NCBI RefSeq assembly: GCF_006351965.1
Contig: NZ_CP040932.1
Span: 496,001 to 560,000 of the forward strand
Direction: 5' to 3'
DNA: 64,000 nucleotides
Source: Oceanicola sp. D3
GTDB lineage: Bacteria; Pseudomonadota; Alphaproteobacteria; Rhodobacterales; Rhodobacteraceae
Shown here piece after piece: positions 26,390-33,532 of this stretch. The translations under genes were made by a program, and so were the position numbers. The notes below the pieces were generated by a model that saw only the letters and a list, made by a program, of their open reading frames with translations, made no database searches and was not told the DNA's origin. How positions within the stretch are numbered: the stretch's first letter is position 1; each line of letters opens with the position of its first letter.

Positions 26390-26995
26390 ATGCCACCATT
26401 CAGGCGCTATTGGCTTGTCTATTTTCTGATAATCACCCTGGCCTTAGGCATGGCCTTGATAGGGGTATGGCTTGCCAGTCAACCTGATGTGCTTCCCAAT
26501 GCCTGGGTTCTGCTTGGCGGTGTGGCGGTTGCCGCAATGGCGATTTTCGCCAATGCTTGGATCGGTTGGCGCAGCGCCTCTGTCGCCCATGCGCTCGACA
26601 CGCTCCAGACCCTCCGTACTGACCGCGAATACCTTATCAACGCCTATGTGGTCCGAAACCGGGCCATGCCCCTCGGTAAGCCGCTCTCAAGCGACCAGTT
26701 GGCAGCATTCTGGGACGTTTCCGAAGAGTCCTCCATCGACGCTCCAAGCTTCTTTGATGCGTCGCGCTTCCTGCTCAATCAATACGAGTTTCTCGCGGCC
26801 GGAGTCCGTTCCGGCGCGATAGATTATCTGATTGTCCGGCAAACCCTGCGGGGCACAATCATCGCAATCGTCAATACATACGCCGCGCCGATCCGAAAGA
26901 TGCGCGGTGATAACCCGCGCGTCTTTGAGCATCTGCTCTGGCTTTACCGTCGGATGCGCGACATGCCACCTTATGATCGGGGGCCGTTCGGCTGA
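26390..26995 (+). CDS. DUF4760-like membrane-anchored protein
   Basis: The 201-residue protein has two N-terminal TM helices (about 8-30 and 39-60) and a helical cytoplasmic domain with SRFLLNQYEFLAAGVRSGAID and LRGTIIAIVNTYAAPIR, a pattern I associate with DUF4760. Function is unknown for the family. Base composition is lower in G+C than the neighbours, and the gene has its own promoter, consistent with acquired DNA. Confidence 0.65.
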   Translation: MPPFRRYWLVYFLIITLALGMALIGVWLASQPDVLPNAWVLLGGVAVAAMAIFANAWIGWRSASVAHALDTLQTLRTDREYLINAYVVRNRAMPLGKPLSSDQLAAFWDVSEESSIDAPSFFDASRFLLNQYEFLAAGVRSGAIDYLIVRQTLRGTIIAIVNTYAAPIRKMRGDNPRVFEHLLWLYRRMRDMPPYDRGPFG

Positions 26996-27013
26996 GTCGG
27001 CATCAGGCCGGCA

Positions 27014-27994
27014 TCACTCCCCCGCCACCTCCAGTACGATCTTGCCGATATGCTCCGAGCTTTCCATCCGGGCATGGGCCTTGGCGGCCTCGGCCAGCGG
27101 AAAGGTCGAATCCATCACCGGCGCCACCCGGCCCGAGGCCAGCAGTGGCCAGACCTTGGCCTCAAGCTCTGCCGCAATCCCGGCCTTCGCCGCCACCGAC
27201 TGCGGGCGCAGGGTGCTGCCCGTAATCGTCAGCCGCCGCGCCATGACCTGCGCAAAGTTCAGCTCCGCCTTCGGCCCGCCGAGGAACGCGATGTGCACCA
27301 TCCGCCCCTCCATCGCCAGCGCCTGCACGTTGCGCGGAATGTACTCACCGCCCACCATGTCGAGCACCAGGTTGGCCCCGCCCTCGGCCTTCAGTACCTC
27401 CACGAAATCCTCTTCGCGGTAGTTGATCGCCCGCTCTGCGCCCAGCTTGAGGCAGGCATCGCACTTCTCCTTCGACCCGGCGGTGGTGAACACCCGCGCG
27501 CCAAAGGCCGTGGCCAGCTGAATCGCCGTGGTCCCAATCCCCGACGAGCCGCCATGCACGAGAAACACCTCGCCCGCCTTCAGCCCACCGCGCATGAAGA
27601 CGTTGGAATAGACGGTAAAGAAGGTTTCCGGCAGGCAGGCCGCCTCTTTCATCCCCATGCCCTCAGGCACCGGCAGCGCATGATCGGCGGGGCATTTGAC
27701 GTATTCGGCATAGCCGCCGCCCGGCAGCAGGGCGCAGACCTTGTCGCCCACCTTCCAGCGCGCGCCTTCGCCAGCCGCAAAGACCTCGCCAGAGCACTCA
27801 AGCCCGGGCAGGGGGGAAGCATCGGGCGGCGGGTCATAGGCCCCGGCGCGTTGCAGCGCATCCGGGCGGTTCACCCCGGCAAAGGCCACCTTGATCACAA
27901 TCTCGCCCGCCTGCGGCGCAGGCACCGTCACATCCGTTGGCTGCAACACCTCCGGCCCGCCCGGCTCCGAGATTTCCATCGCCCGCATCATCAT
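27014..27994 (-). CDS. NAD(P)H quinone oxidoreductase (PIG3/zeta-crystallin type)
   Basis: The 326-residue protein is a zinc-free medium-chain dehydrogenase: GVNRPDALQRAGAYDPPP near the N-terminus, LVHGGSSGIGTTAIQLA as the NAD(P) motif, and GLECSGEV. PIG3-like enzymes reduce quinones with NADPH. The ATG at 27994 is preferred because AGAAGG lies at a usable distance; an ATG at 28006 abuts that site. COQ9 follows upstream on the same strand, consistent with a quinone theme. Confidence 0.88.
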   Translation of the reverse strand: MMMRAMEISEPGGPEVLQPTDVTVPAPQAGEIVIKVAFAGVNRPDALQRAGAYDPPPDASPLPGLECSGEVFAAGEGARWKVGDKVCALLPGGGYAEYVKCPADHALPVPEGMGMKEAACLPETFFTVYSNVFMRGGLKAGEVFLVHGGSSGIGTTAIQLATAFGARVFTTAGSKEKCDACLKLGAERAINYREEDFVEVLKAEGGANLVLDMVGGEYIPRNVQALAMEGRMVHIAFLGGPKAELNFAQVMARRLTITGSTLRPQSVAAKAGIAAELEAKVWPLLASGRVAPVMDSTFPLAEAAKAHARMESSEHIGKIVLEVAGE

Positions 27995-28013
27995 TGCAAA
28001 CACCATCCTTCTG

Positions 28014-28718
28014 TCAGTCTCTCGTGCTCATATGCCCCGGCATGTCGGCAGGCGGGGTGCTGCGCGGGGCGCGCACCTTGGAGGCCAGCCATTCCGGCCC
28101 GGCCATCAGCCCCTTGGTCAGCGGGTTCTTCCTGAGCTGCGCCTTCACCTTCTCCACCCGCATCACATCGGCAATCCGGCGCTCCAGAAACGCCCATGTC
28201 GCCTCATGGCCTGCGCTCTCGTCGCCCAGCCAGTAGAGCAGGGTGGCCGAATAGACGGCAGAGAGCGTGGCCCGCTTCGAATACCAGTTGAGATCCTCCG
28301 AGGTGTCCCCCAGCGCCCGCCAGATCGCATCGGCGGTGCCCCACACCGCGCCCGCCCCGGCAGCGGCATTCTGCGGCAGGGCAAAGAGCGAGGCTGCGCG
28401 GCGCACCGCCTCCTTCTCGCCCTCAATCGCCTCCAGCCGCAGCCGCACCGCGTGGGCAATCCGGTCAGAAAACCGCATCTCGCCCAAATCCGCCTCATCC
28501 AGCGCCGCCAGCATCTTCGCATCGCCCCGCGCATGGAAGGCCAGCGCAAGATCCACCGCGCCCTTCGGGAAGTGCGCACGCGCCTCCGACTCGCTCACGC
28601 CCGCCTCCTCGGCAGCGCGTTTGAGGGCCTCGTCAGACCATCCGTCGAAGGCCACATGGGGCAGGGCGGCATCGAGAATGGCAGCTTTTGCGGGGGATTC
28701 TGGGCTGTGATCGGTCAT
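28014..28718 (-). CDS. COQ9-family protein
   Basis: The 234-residue protein shows the COQ9 pattern: a TetR-like N-terminal helical region (AAILDAALPHVAFDGWSDEALKRAA), then the C-terminal domain with DLNWYSKRATLSAVYSATLLYWLGDES. COQ9 binds lipids and supports ubiquinone biosynthesis. ATG at 28718 gives the family start. It precedes the quinone oxidoreductase by about 20 nt. Confidence 0.9.
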   Translation of the reverse strand: MTDHSPESPAKAAILDAALPHVAFDGWSDEALKRAAEEAGVSESEARAHFPKGAVDLALAFHARGDAKMLAALDEADLGEMRFSDRIAHAVRLRLEAIEGEKEAVRRAASLFALPQNAAAGAGAVWGTADAIWRALGDTSEDLNWYSKRATLSAVYSATLLYWLGDESAGHEATWAFLERRIADVMRVEKVKAQLRKNPLTKGLMAGPEWLASKVRAPRSTPPADMPGHMSTRD

Positions 28719-28752
28719 GTCACCGCAACATAGGGCAAATTTCGCCGGAGTG

Positions 28753-28781
28753 TAGACAGATGCCCGACCCTTTGCTATACG
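28753..28781 (+). promoter_or_regulatory. Promoter of rpsU
   Basis: TAGACA (28753-28758), a 17-nt spacer and TATACG (28776-28781), about 52 nt before the rpsU ATG. Both boxes match consensus in most positions. Confidence 0.65.
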
Positions 28782-28833
28782 GCGCGCTCCTGCAAACTCT
28801 TGCAACTCTAATCAGAAAGGTGGTGACAACCAC

Positions 28834-29040
28834 ATGCAGGTGAGCGTTCGTGACAACAACGTCGATCAGGCGCTTCGTGCTCTGAAGAAGAAACTTCAGC
28901 GCGAGGGGGTGTTTCGTGAGATGAAACTCAAGCAACACTTCGAGAAGCCGTCCGAGAAGAAAGCCCGTGAAAAGGCCGAAGCGATCCGCCGTGCGCGGAA
29001 GCTGGCTCGGAAGAAGGCCCAGCGCGAAGGGATGATGTAA
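28834..29040 (+). CDS. rpsU: 30S ribosomal protein S21
   Basis: The 68-residue basic protein is S21: [25 protein letters not shown] at the start, a helical middle with [17 protein letters not shown], and a C-terminal [13 protein letters not shown] tail. It joins the 30S platform near the anti-Shine-Dalgarno. AGAAAGGTGG lies upstream. It is monocistronic with its own promoter and terminator. Confidence 0.96.
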   Translation: MQVSVRDNNVDQALRALKKKLQREGVFREMKLKQHFEKPSEKKAREKAEAIRRARKLARKKAQREGMM

Positions 29041-29090
29041 GTCACCCATCGGCACACGAACGGCGGCGGCTTCGGCCTCTGCCTACGACG

Positions 29091-29125
29091 ACCCCCGCGG
29101 CTCCGCCCGGGGGTTTGTTGTTTTC
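29091..29125 (+). terminator. Terminator of rpsU
   Basis: ACCCCCG (29091-29097) and CGGGGGT (29108-29114) form a 7-bp stem with a 10-nt loop, followed by TTGTTGTTTT. Confidence 0.8.
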
Positions 29126-29215
29126 TGGCCCCGTTGCCACGCCGGGCGGGCAGATGGAACCAACTGCGCAGGGGTAGGCGTTTATCCTGTGAACCCAGCG
29201 CAGGAGGATCCCGTC

Positions 29216-30115
29216 ATGCCCACTGGCCGCAGCATCACCAGCACCTCCGACGCGGGCGGGCCCACGGTTCATGCGTTTTACGAGTCCGACACGGGCTCGT
29301 GGCAATACATCTGCGCCGACCCCGAAAGCCGGGCCTGCGCCATCATCGACCCTGTGCTCGATTTTGATACCGCCCATGCCCGCACCAGCACCGAGGCTGC
29401 CGAAGACCTGCTCGGCTGCATCGAGCGTGAAGGCTACGCGCCCGCGTGGATCATCGACACCCACCCCCACGCCGACCACCTGAGCGCGGGCAACTGGCTC
29501 GCCGAGCGCACCGGTGCGCCGCATCTCACTGGCGAGACGTGCACCGATATCGCCGCGCTCTGGCGCGACTACTACCATCTGCCAGAGGCCTTCCCGGTGA
29601 AGGGCGATTACGACCGGCTGCTGGCAGATGGCGAACGGCTGGCGCTCGGCAAACTCGACCTGCGGGTGATGCTCTCACGCGGCCACACGCTTGGCTCGAT
29701 CAGCCTCATTGCCGGAGATGCCGCCTTTGTCCATGACACCCTGATGCATGTCGATACCGGCACAGCGCGGGCCGACTTTCCGGGCGGGAGCACCGAACAG
29801 CTGTGGGACTCCATTCAGGAAATTCTGTCCCTGCCCGCCGAGACCCGCCTTTTCATCGGCCACGACTATGGCAGCGACGACCGGGAGCAGCCCGAATGCG
29901 AGGCCACGGTCGCGGCGCACCGCGCCCACAACCCCCATGTCGGCGGCGACCAAACCAAGGAGGCCTTCATTCGCCTCCGCAACGAACGCGACGAAACTCT
30001 CGGTCTGCCCGACCGGATGCTGTTTGCGCTACAAGTCAACCTGCGCGGCGGCCGCCTGCCCGAGCCCGAGGGCGACGGCCACGCCTATTTCAAGATCCCT
30101 GCCAACCGCTTTTGA
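29216..30115 (+). CDS. MBL-fold hydrolase, persulfide-dioxygenase-like
   Basis: The 299-residue protein has the metallo-beta-lactamase motif THPHADHLSA, a third His in RGHTLGSISL and a fourth in FIGHDYG, and resembles ETHE1/Blh/SdoA-type persulfide dioxygenases. Those enzymes oxidise glutathione persulfide to sulfite with a mononuclear iron. The next gene is a rhodanese, which strongly supports a role in sulfide or persulfide detoxification. AGGAGG 9 nt before the ATG at 29216 decides the start. Confidence 0.82.
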   Translation: MPTGRSITSTSDAGGPTVHAFYESDTGSWQYICADPESRACAIIDPVLDFDTAHARTSTEAAEDLLGCIEREGYAPAWIIDTHPHADHLSAGNWLAERTGAPHLTGETCTDIAALWRDYYHLPEAFPVKGDYDRLLADGERLALGKLDLRVMLSRGHTLGSISLIAGDAAFVHDTLMHVDTGTARADFPGGSTEQLWDSIQEILSLPAETRLFIGHDYGSDDREQPECEATVAAHRAHNPHVGGDQTKEAFIRLRNERDETLGLPDRMLFALQVNLRGGRLPEPEGDGHAYFKIPANRF

Positions 30116-30124
30116 GGTGACACC

Positions 30125-30511
30125 ATGAAAACCGAAACCACCGATCACGGAGAACTCGAAACCTGGACCCCGCAAGAGGTCGCCGATGGCCTCGCGCAGG
30201 GCAAGGTCACGCTGGTCGATGTGCGCACCCCTGCCGAATACGCCTTCGAAAGTGTCGAGGGCGCGCTGCTGCTGCCAATGGCGCATTTCGACCCGCGCTT
30301 CCTGCCCAGCGACGGCGACAAGCGAGTGGTGCTCATGTGCGGCTCTTCCGTTCGGTCGGGCAAGATGGCGCGCAAGACCCTTGAGGCCGGAGCCGAGCGC
30401 ATCGCCCATCTGCAAGACGGCTTCGCGGGCTGGAAGAAGGCTGGCCTTACCCATATCGCCACCGACATGGCCTCGGGCGCCCCGGTCCGGAAAACCCCGT
30501 CTAACGGTTGA
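30125..30511 (+). CDS. Rhodanese-domain sulfurtransferase
   Basis: The 128-residue single-domain rhodanese has TLVDVRTPAEYAFESVEGALLLP and the active loop VVLMCGSSVRSGKMA with the catalytic Cys. It transfers sulfane sulfur to or from thiols such as glutathione, supplying or using persulfide of the upstream enzyme. No signal peptide, so cytoplasmic. It follows the hydrolase by 9 nt with GAGGTGA as ribosome binding site. Confidence 0.9.
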   Translation: MKTETTDHGELETWTPQEVADGLAQGKVTLVDVRTPAEYAFESVEGALLLPMAHFDPRFLPSDGDKRVVLMCGSSVRSGKMARKTLEAGAERIAHLQDGFAGWKKAGLTHIATDMASGAPVRKTPSNG

Positions 30512-30536
30512 GCCGCGCCGTTCGAGGCGATGGGCA

Positions 30537-30566
30537 TTGACACGGTCATGTATATAACCACTTATA
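30537..30566 (+). promoter_or_regulatory. Promoter of the MarR-family gene
   Basis: TTGACA (30537-30542), an 18-nt spacer and CTTATA (30561-30566). The -10 region falls inside the palindrome 30549-30570. Expected transcription start is at or next to the ATG at 30572, so the mRNA may be leaderless. Confidence 0.55.
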
Positions 30567-30570
30567 TACA
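30549..30570. promoter_or_regulatory. Palindromic operator over the MarR gene promoter
   Basis: TGTATATA (30549-30556), spacer ACCACT, TATATACA (30563-30570): a perfect 8-6-8 inverted repeat, 22 bp, in an otherwise G+C-rich region. MarR dimers bind such palindromes, and autorepression is typical. The overlap with the -10 box fits that. Confidence 0.7.
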
Positions 30571-30571
30571 C

Positions 30572-31045
30572 ATGCATGAAACTGACGCCCTCCGCCCCCA
30601 CGGCCTTGTCACCCTCGGCTCCCGCCTCCGTCGCCTCGGTGAGCGGTTGCAGGGGCAGACGCAGGACATCCTCAACGAGATCGACCCCCGGATGCCCGCC
30701 GCCAGCTTGCCGCTTCTCGCCTTTCTCGACGGGCCGGAGCCGCGCCCCATCGGAGATATCGCCGCGGCCCTCGGCACAGCGCAGCCCGGCGTCACCCGCG
30801 CCGTCACCCGGCTTTCTACGCTTGGCCTAACCGCCACTGCCCCAAGCCCCCAAGACGCCCGCCTCCGCCTTGTCTCCCTCACGCCTGCTGGCCGCACCCT
30901 GCTGGCCGAGGCCCGCGCCAAAGCCTGGCCCCGCACCCGCGCCGCCGTGACCGACCTTTGCGCCCCCTTCGGCCCCGAGCTTCTGAACATGCTCGACACC
31001 ATCGAAGCCCGCCTCGACGCAAAGCCGCTGAAAGACCGCCCATGA
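30572..31045 (+). CDS. MarR-family transcriptional regulator
   Basis: The 157-residue protein has a winged-helix domain (PLLAFLDGPEPRPIGDIAAALGTAQPGVTRAVTRLSTLGL) with flanking dimerisation helices, like MarR. Two Cys-poor halves suggest a ligand other than thiol-switch control. The ATG at 30572 has no ribosome binding site and may be translated leaderless. The stop overlaps the GNAT start (ATGA). It probably represses its own promoter and perhaps the upstream sulfur genes. Confidence 0.8.
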   Translation: MHETDALRPHGLVTLGSRLRRLGERLQGQTQDILNEIDPRMPAASLPLLAFLDGPEPRPIGDIAAALGTAQPGVTRAVTRLSTLGLTATAPSPQDARLRLVSLTPAGRTLLAEARAKAWPRTRAAVTDLCAPFGPELLNMLDTIEARLDAKPLKDRP

Positions 31046-31713
31046 CAAGCCACCCGCTCGATACCCCGGCCCACGCCGCCCTCACCGGCCCCCATGCCCA
31101 CCTTGCCCAGCAGCATGGCACTGCCCTGCGCTACGATCCCGGGCTCATCCCCTTCGCCTGCATCGACCCCTCCGCGCCCGAGGATCTTACAGCCCTCGCC
31201 AAGCCCGGTGATCTGGCGGTGTTTTTGCAGAAGGCTCCCGTTGCCACGCCACCCGGCTTTGATGAAACCCTCCGTGCCATGGGTGTGCAGCTTACCTGCC
31301 GCACCCTGCCGCCCGCGCCAGACGATCCGCGCATCACGCCCCTTGGCTCCGAGGACGCCGCCGAGATGCTGACCCTTGCCGAGGCCACCAAACCCGGCCC
31401 CTTCACCCTCCGCGCGCTGGAGCTAGGGCCGTTCTGGGGCGTCCGGCAGGATGGCAAGCTGATCGCCATGGCCGGCACCCGCATGTCGGCGCCGGGCTTT
31501 GCCGAAATCTCCGGCGTCTGCACCGCGCCAGAGGCCCGGGGGCAGGGCCTTGCCCGCAGCCTCTCGGCCCATGTCGCCCACCAGATCGCCATGTCAGGTG
31601 ACATGCCGTTTCTCCACGCCTTCGCCTCCAACCCGGCGGCGATCAAGCTCTATGAGAGCCTCGGCTTTGCAATTCGCGCCGAACTACCCTGCGCGATCTT
31701 CACCCGGCGCTAA
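31042..31713 (+). CDS. GNAT-family N-acetyltransferase
   Basis: The 223-residue protein has an unassigned N-terminal half and a C-terminal GNAT domain with GVCTAPEARGQGLARSLSAHVAHQI (motif A, acetyl-CoA binding) and LHAFASNPAAIKLYESLGF (motif B). The ATG overlaps the MarR stop, so both are co-translated. The acceptor substrate is unknown. Confidence 0.85.
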   Translation: MTSHPLDTPAHAALTGPHAHLAQQHGTALRYDPGLIPFACIDPSAPEDLTALAKPGDLAVFLQKAPVATPPGFDETLRAMGVQLTCRTLPPAPDDPRITPLGSEDAAEMLTLAEATKPGPFTLRALELGPFWGVRQDGKLIAMAGTRMSAPGFAEISGVCTAPEARGQGLARSLSAHVAHQIAMSGDMPFLHAFASNPAAIKLYESLGFAIRAELPCAIFTRR

Positions 31714-31809
31714 AAAACCCTGCGACCTCGCGCCTCATCTGCTTGACCCGGTGGACCCAAAGCCACATTTCAAGACATAAGGAAAAACGCGCAAAAACAG
31801 GGATAGGGA

Positions 31810-33036
31810 ATGCTCCGCAGAAAAATTGATGAATTCTTTGGCTCGGACGCTGCCGGGGGCATCGTGCTGATGCTGTCTGCGGTGGCCGCCATGATGATCG
31901 CGAACTCCTCGCTCAACCCGGAGTATCAGGAGTTTCTGGGGGCCTATATCGGCGTCACCGTCAACGGTGAAGGCATCGAAAAACCCGCCCTTCTGTGGAT
32001 CAACGACGGCCTCATGGCCATCTTCTTCTTTCTTATCGGGCTTGAGCTGAAGCGCGAGCTGATGGAAGGCAAGCTGAAGAACCCCGCCGATGTGGTGCTG
32101 CCCGGCATGGCGGCGGTGGGGGGCATGGTTGTGCCCGCGCTCGTCTACCTCGTGTTCAACTGGGGCAATGCAGCCACCATTCACGGCTGGGCCATCCCGG
32201 CCGCGACGGACATCGCCTTTGCCCTCGGCGTGCTTGCCCTGCTCGGCTCCCGTGTGCCGGCCTCGCTCAAGATCTTCCTGCTGACGCTGGCGATCCTCGA
32301 TGACATGGGGGCGATCCTCATCATAGCGCTGTTCTATACCGCCGAACTGAAGATTGATTACCTCTTCCTTGCCTGTATCCCGCTGGCGCTGATGATCTGG
32401 CGCAACATGCGCGGGGCGCACAGGGTTGCGCCGATCCTGCTGCTCGGCGTTGCGCTCTGGGTGCTGGTGCTCAAATCGGGCGTGCACGCCACGCTCGCCG
32501 GGGTGGTAACGGCCTTCTGCATTCCGCTGAAAGACAAGTGGAACAAGTCGCCCCTGCACTCGCTGGAGCACGGCCTTTCGCCCTATGTGCTCTACGTGAT
32601 CGTCCCAATCTTCGCCTTCGCCAACGCCGGCGTGGTGCTGAAGGGCATGTCCTTCGGGGCGCTGCTCGATCCGGTGCCGCTCGGCGTGGCGCTCGGCCTG
32701 ATCCTCGGCAAGCAAGTGGGTGTCTTTGGCACCACTTGGCTGATGGTCAAGATGGGGCTCGCCAAGCTGCCCTTCGGGGTCACGTGGGCCCATATCTACG
32801 GCCTCGCCTGCCTCGCCGGGATCGGCTTTACCATGTCGCTCTTCATCGGCTCGCTCTCCTTCGACGATGCATTGCTGATGAACGAGGTGCGCCTTGGCGT
32901 GCTGCTCGGGTCCGGCGTGTCGGCGCTCATCGGCTACTTCGTTCTGCGGGCGGTAACGCGCCCCGGCGAAGCCGAGGTGGCCGAGGCGCTCAACCAGCCG
33001 GGCGCAGCCGAGCGGGCGGAAGCCGCGGCGGAGTAG
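31810..33036 (+). CDS. nhaA: Na+/H+ antiporter NhaA
   Basis: The 408-residue antiporter has about 12 TM segments, FFFLIGLELKRELMEG, the unwound TM4 TDIAFALGV and TM5 LAILDDMGAILIIALFY with the two adjacent Asp of the ion site. It exports Na+ for H+ at alkaline pH. AGGGATAGGGA lies just before the ATG. The C-terminal tail is acidic and Ala-rich. Confidence 0.95.
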   Translation: MLRRKIDEFFGSDAAGGIVLMLSAVAAMMIANSSLNPEYQEFLGAYIGVTVNGEGIEKPALLWINDGLMAIFFFLIGLELKRELMEGKLKNPADVVLPGMAAVGGMVVPALVYLVFNWGNAATIHGWAIPAATDIAFALGVLALLGSRVPASLKIFLLTLAILDDMGAILIIALFYTAELKIDYLFLACIPLALMIWRNMRGAHRVAPILLLGVALWVLVLKSGVHATLAGVVTAFCIPLKDKWNKSPLHSLEHGLSPYVLYVIVPIFAFANAGVVLKGMSFGALLDPVPLGVALGLILGKQVGVFGTTWLMVKMGLAKLPFGVTWAHIYGLACLAGIGFTMSLFIGSLSFDDALLMNEVRLGVLLGSGVSALIGYFVLRAVTRPGEAEVAEALNQPGAAERAEAAAE

Positions 33037-33056
33037 CCACTCACCACCAACCCCAT

Positions 33057-33089
33057 CGGCAGCGCGTGCTTTCCGGGCCCGCGCTGCCG
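33057..33089 (+). terminator. Stem-loop after nhaA
   Basis: CGGCAGCGCG (33057-33066) and CGCGCTGCCG (33080-33089) make a perfect 10-bp stem with a 13-nt loop, 20 nt past the nhaA stop. No T-run follows, so termination is inferred. Confidence 0.55.
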
Positions 33090-33202
33090 ACCACGGGGGC
33101 AATGACGCCCAACGTGGCGCCAAAGCCCACCCCCCGGGCGGCGCTGCCCAAGGGTTAACGAATCCCTTGCGCCTGGCGTCCCTCCTGCGCTACCCCCCAG
33201 AT

Positions 33203-33385
33203 TGCTTCGGTTCGGGCGAAAGCCCGGAGCAAAAGGGAACGTGGTGCGGGAAGAACTCCCAATGCCACGACTGCCCCCGCAACTGTGAGCGGAGAGCGAG
33301 GCCGACGGGCCACTGGGGGAGAACCCCCGGGAAGGCCGGCCATCTCGCAATGACCCGCAAGTCAGGAGACCTGCCGAGGCGATCA
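33203..33385 (+). ncRNA. Cobalamin (B12) riboswitch
   Basis: The conserved cobalamin-aptamer blocks are present in order: GGTTCGGGCGAAAGCCC, AAAGGGAA, GGTGCGGGAAGAACTCCC with AATGCCACGACTGCCCCCG, GCCACTG, GGGAAGGC, and the terminal GTCAGGAGACCTGCC. It precedes btuB by about 150 nt. On binding adenosylcobalamin it should reduce expression of the uptake genes. Confidence 0.93.
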
Positions 33386-33532
33386 CCCTGAACCCGTGCG
33401 AGGGGCGCGGCGTCAACGGTCTGTTCCGTAGCGGTGACGAAAGCACCGTCCGCGGAAGGCCTCGCCATTCCAAAGACACCTCACCACACCGGCCTCTGTC
33501 ATGGGGGCCGCATGACAAGGACTTTGGGCGCC

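Noticed and set aside
29042-29578. Minus-strand frame opposite the start of the MBL hydrolase
   Set aside because: Shadow of the hydrolase and the rpsU terminator region; no domain or start signal.
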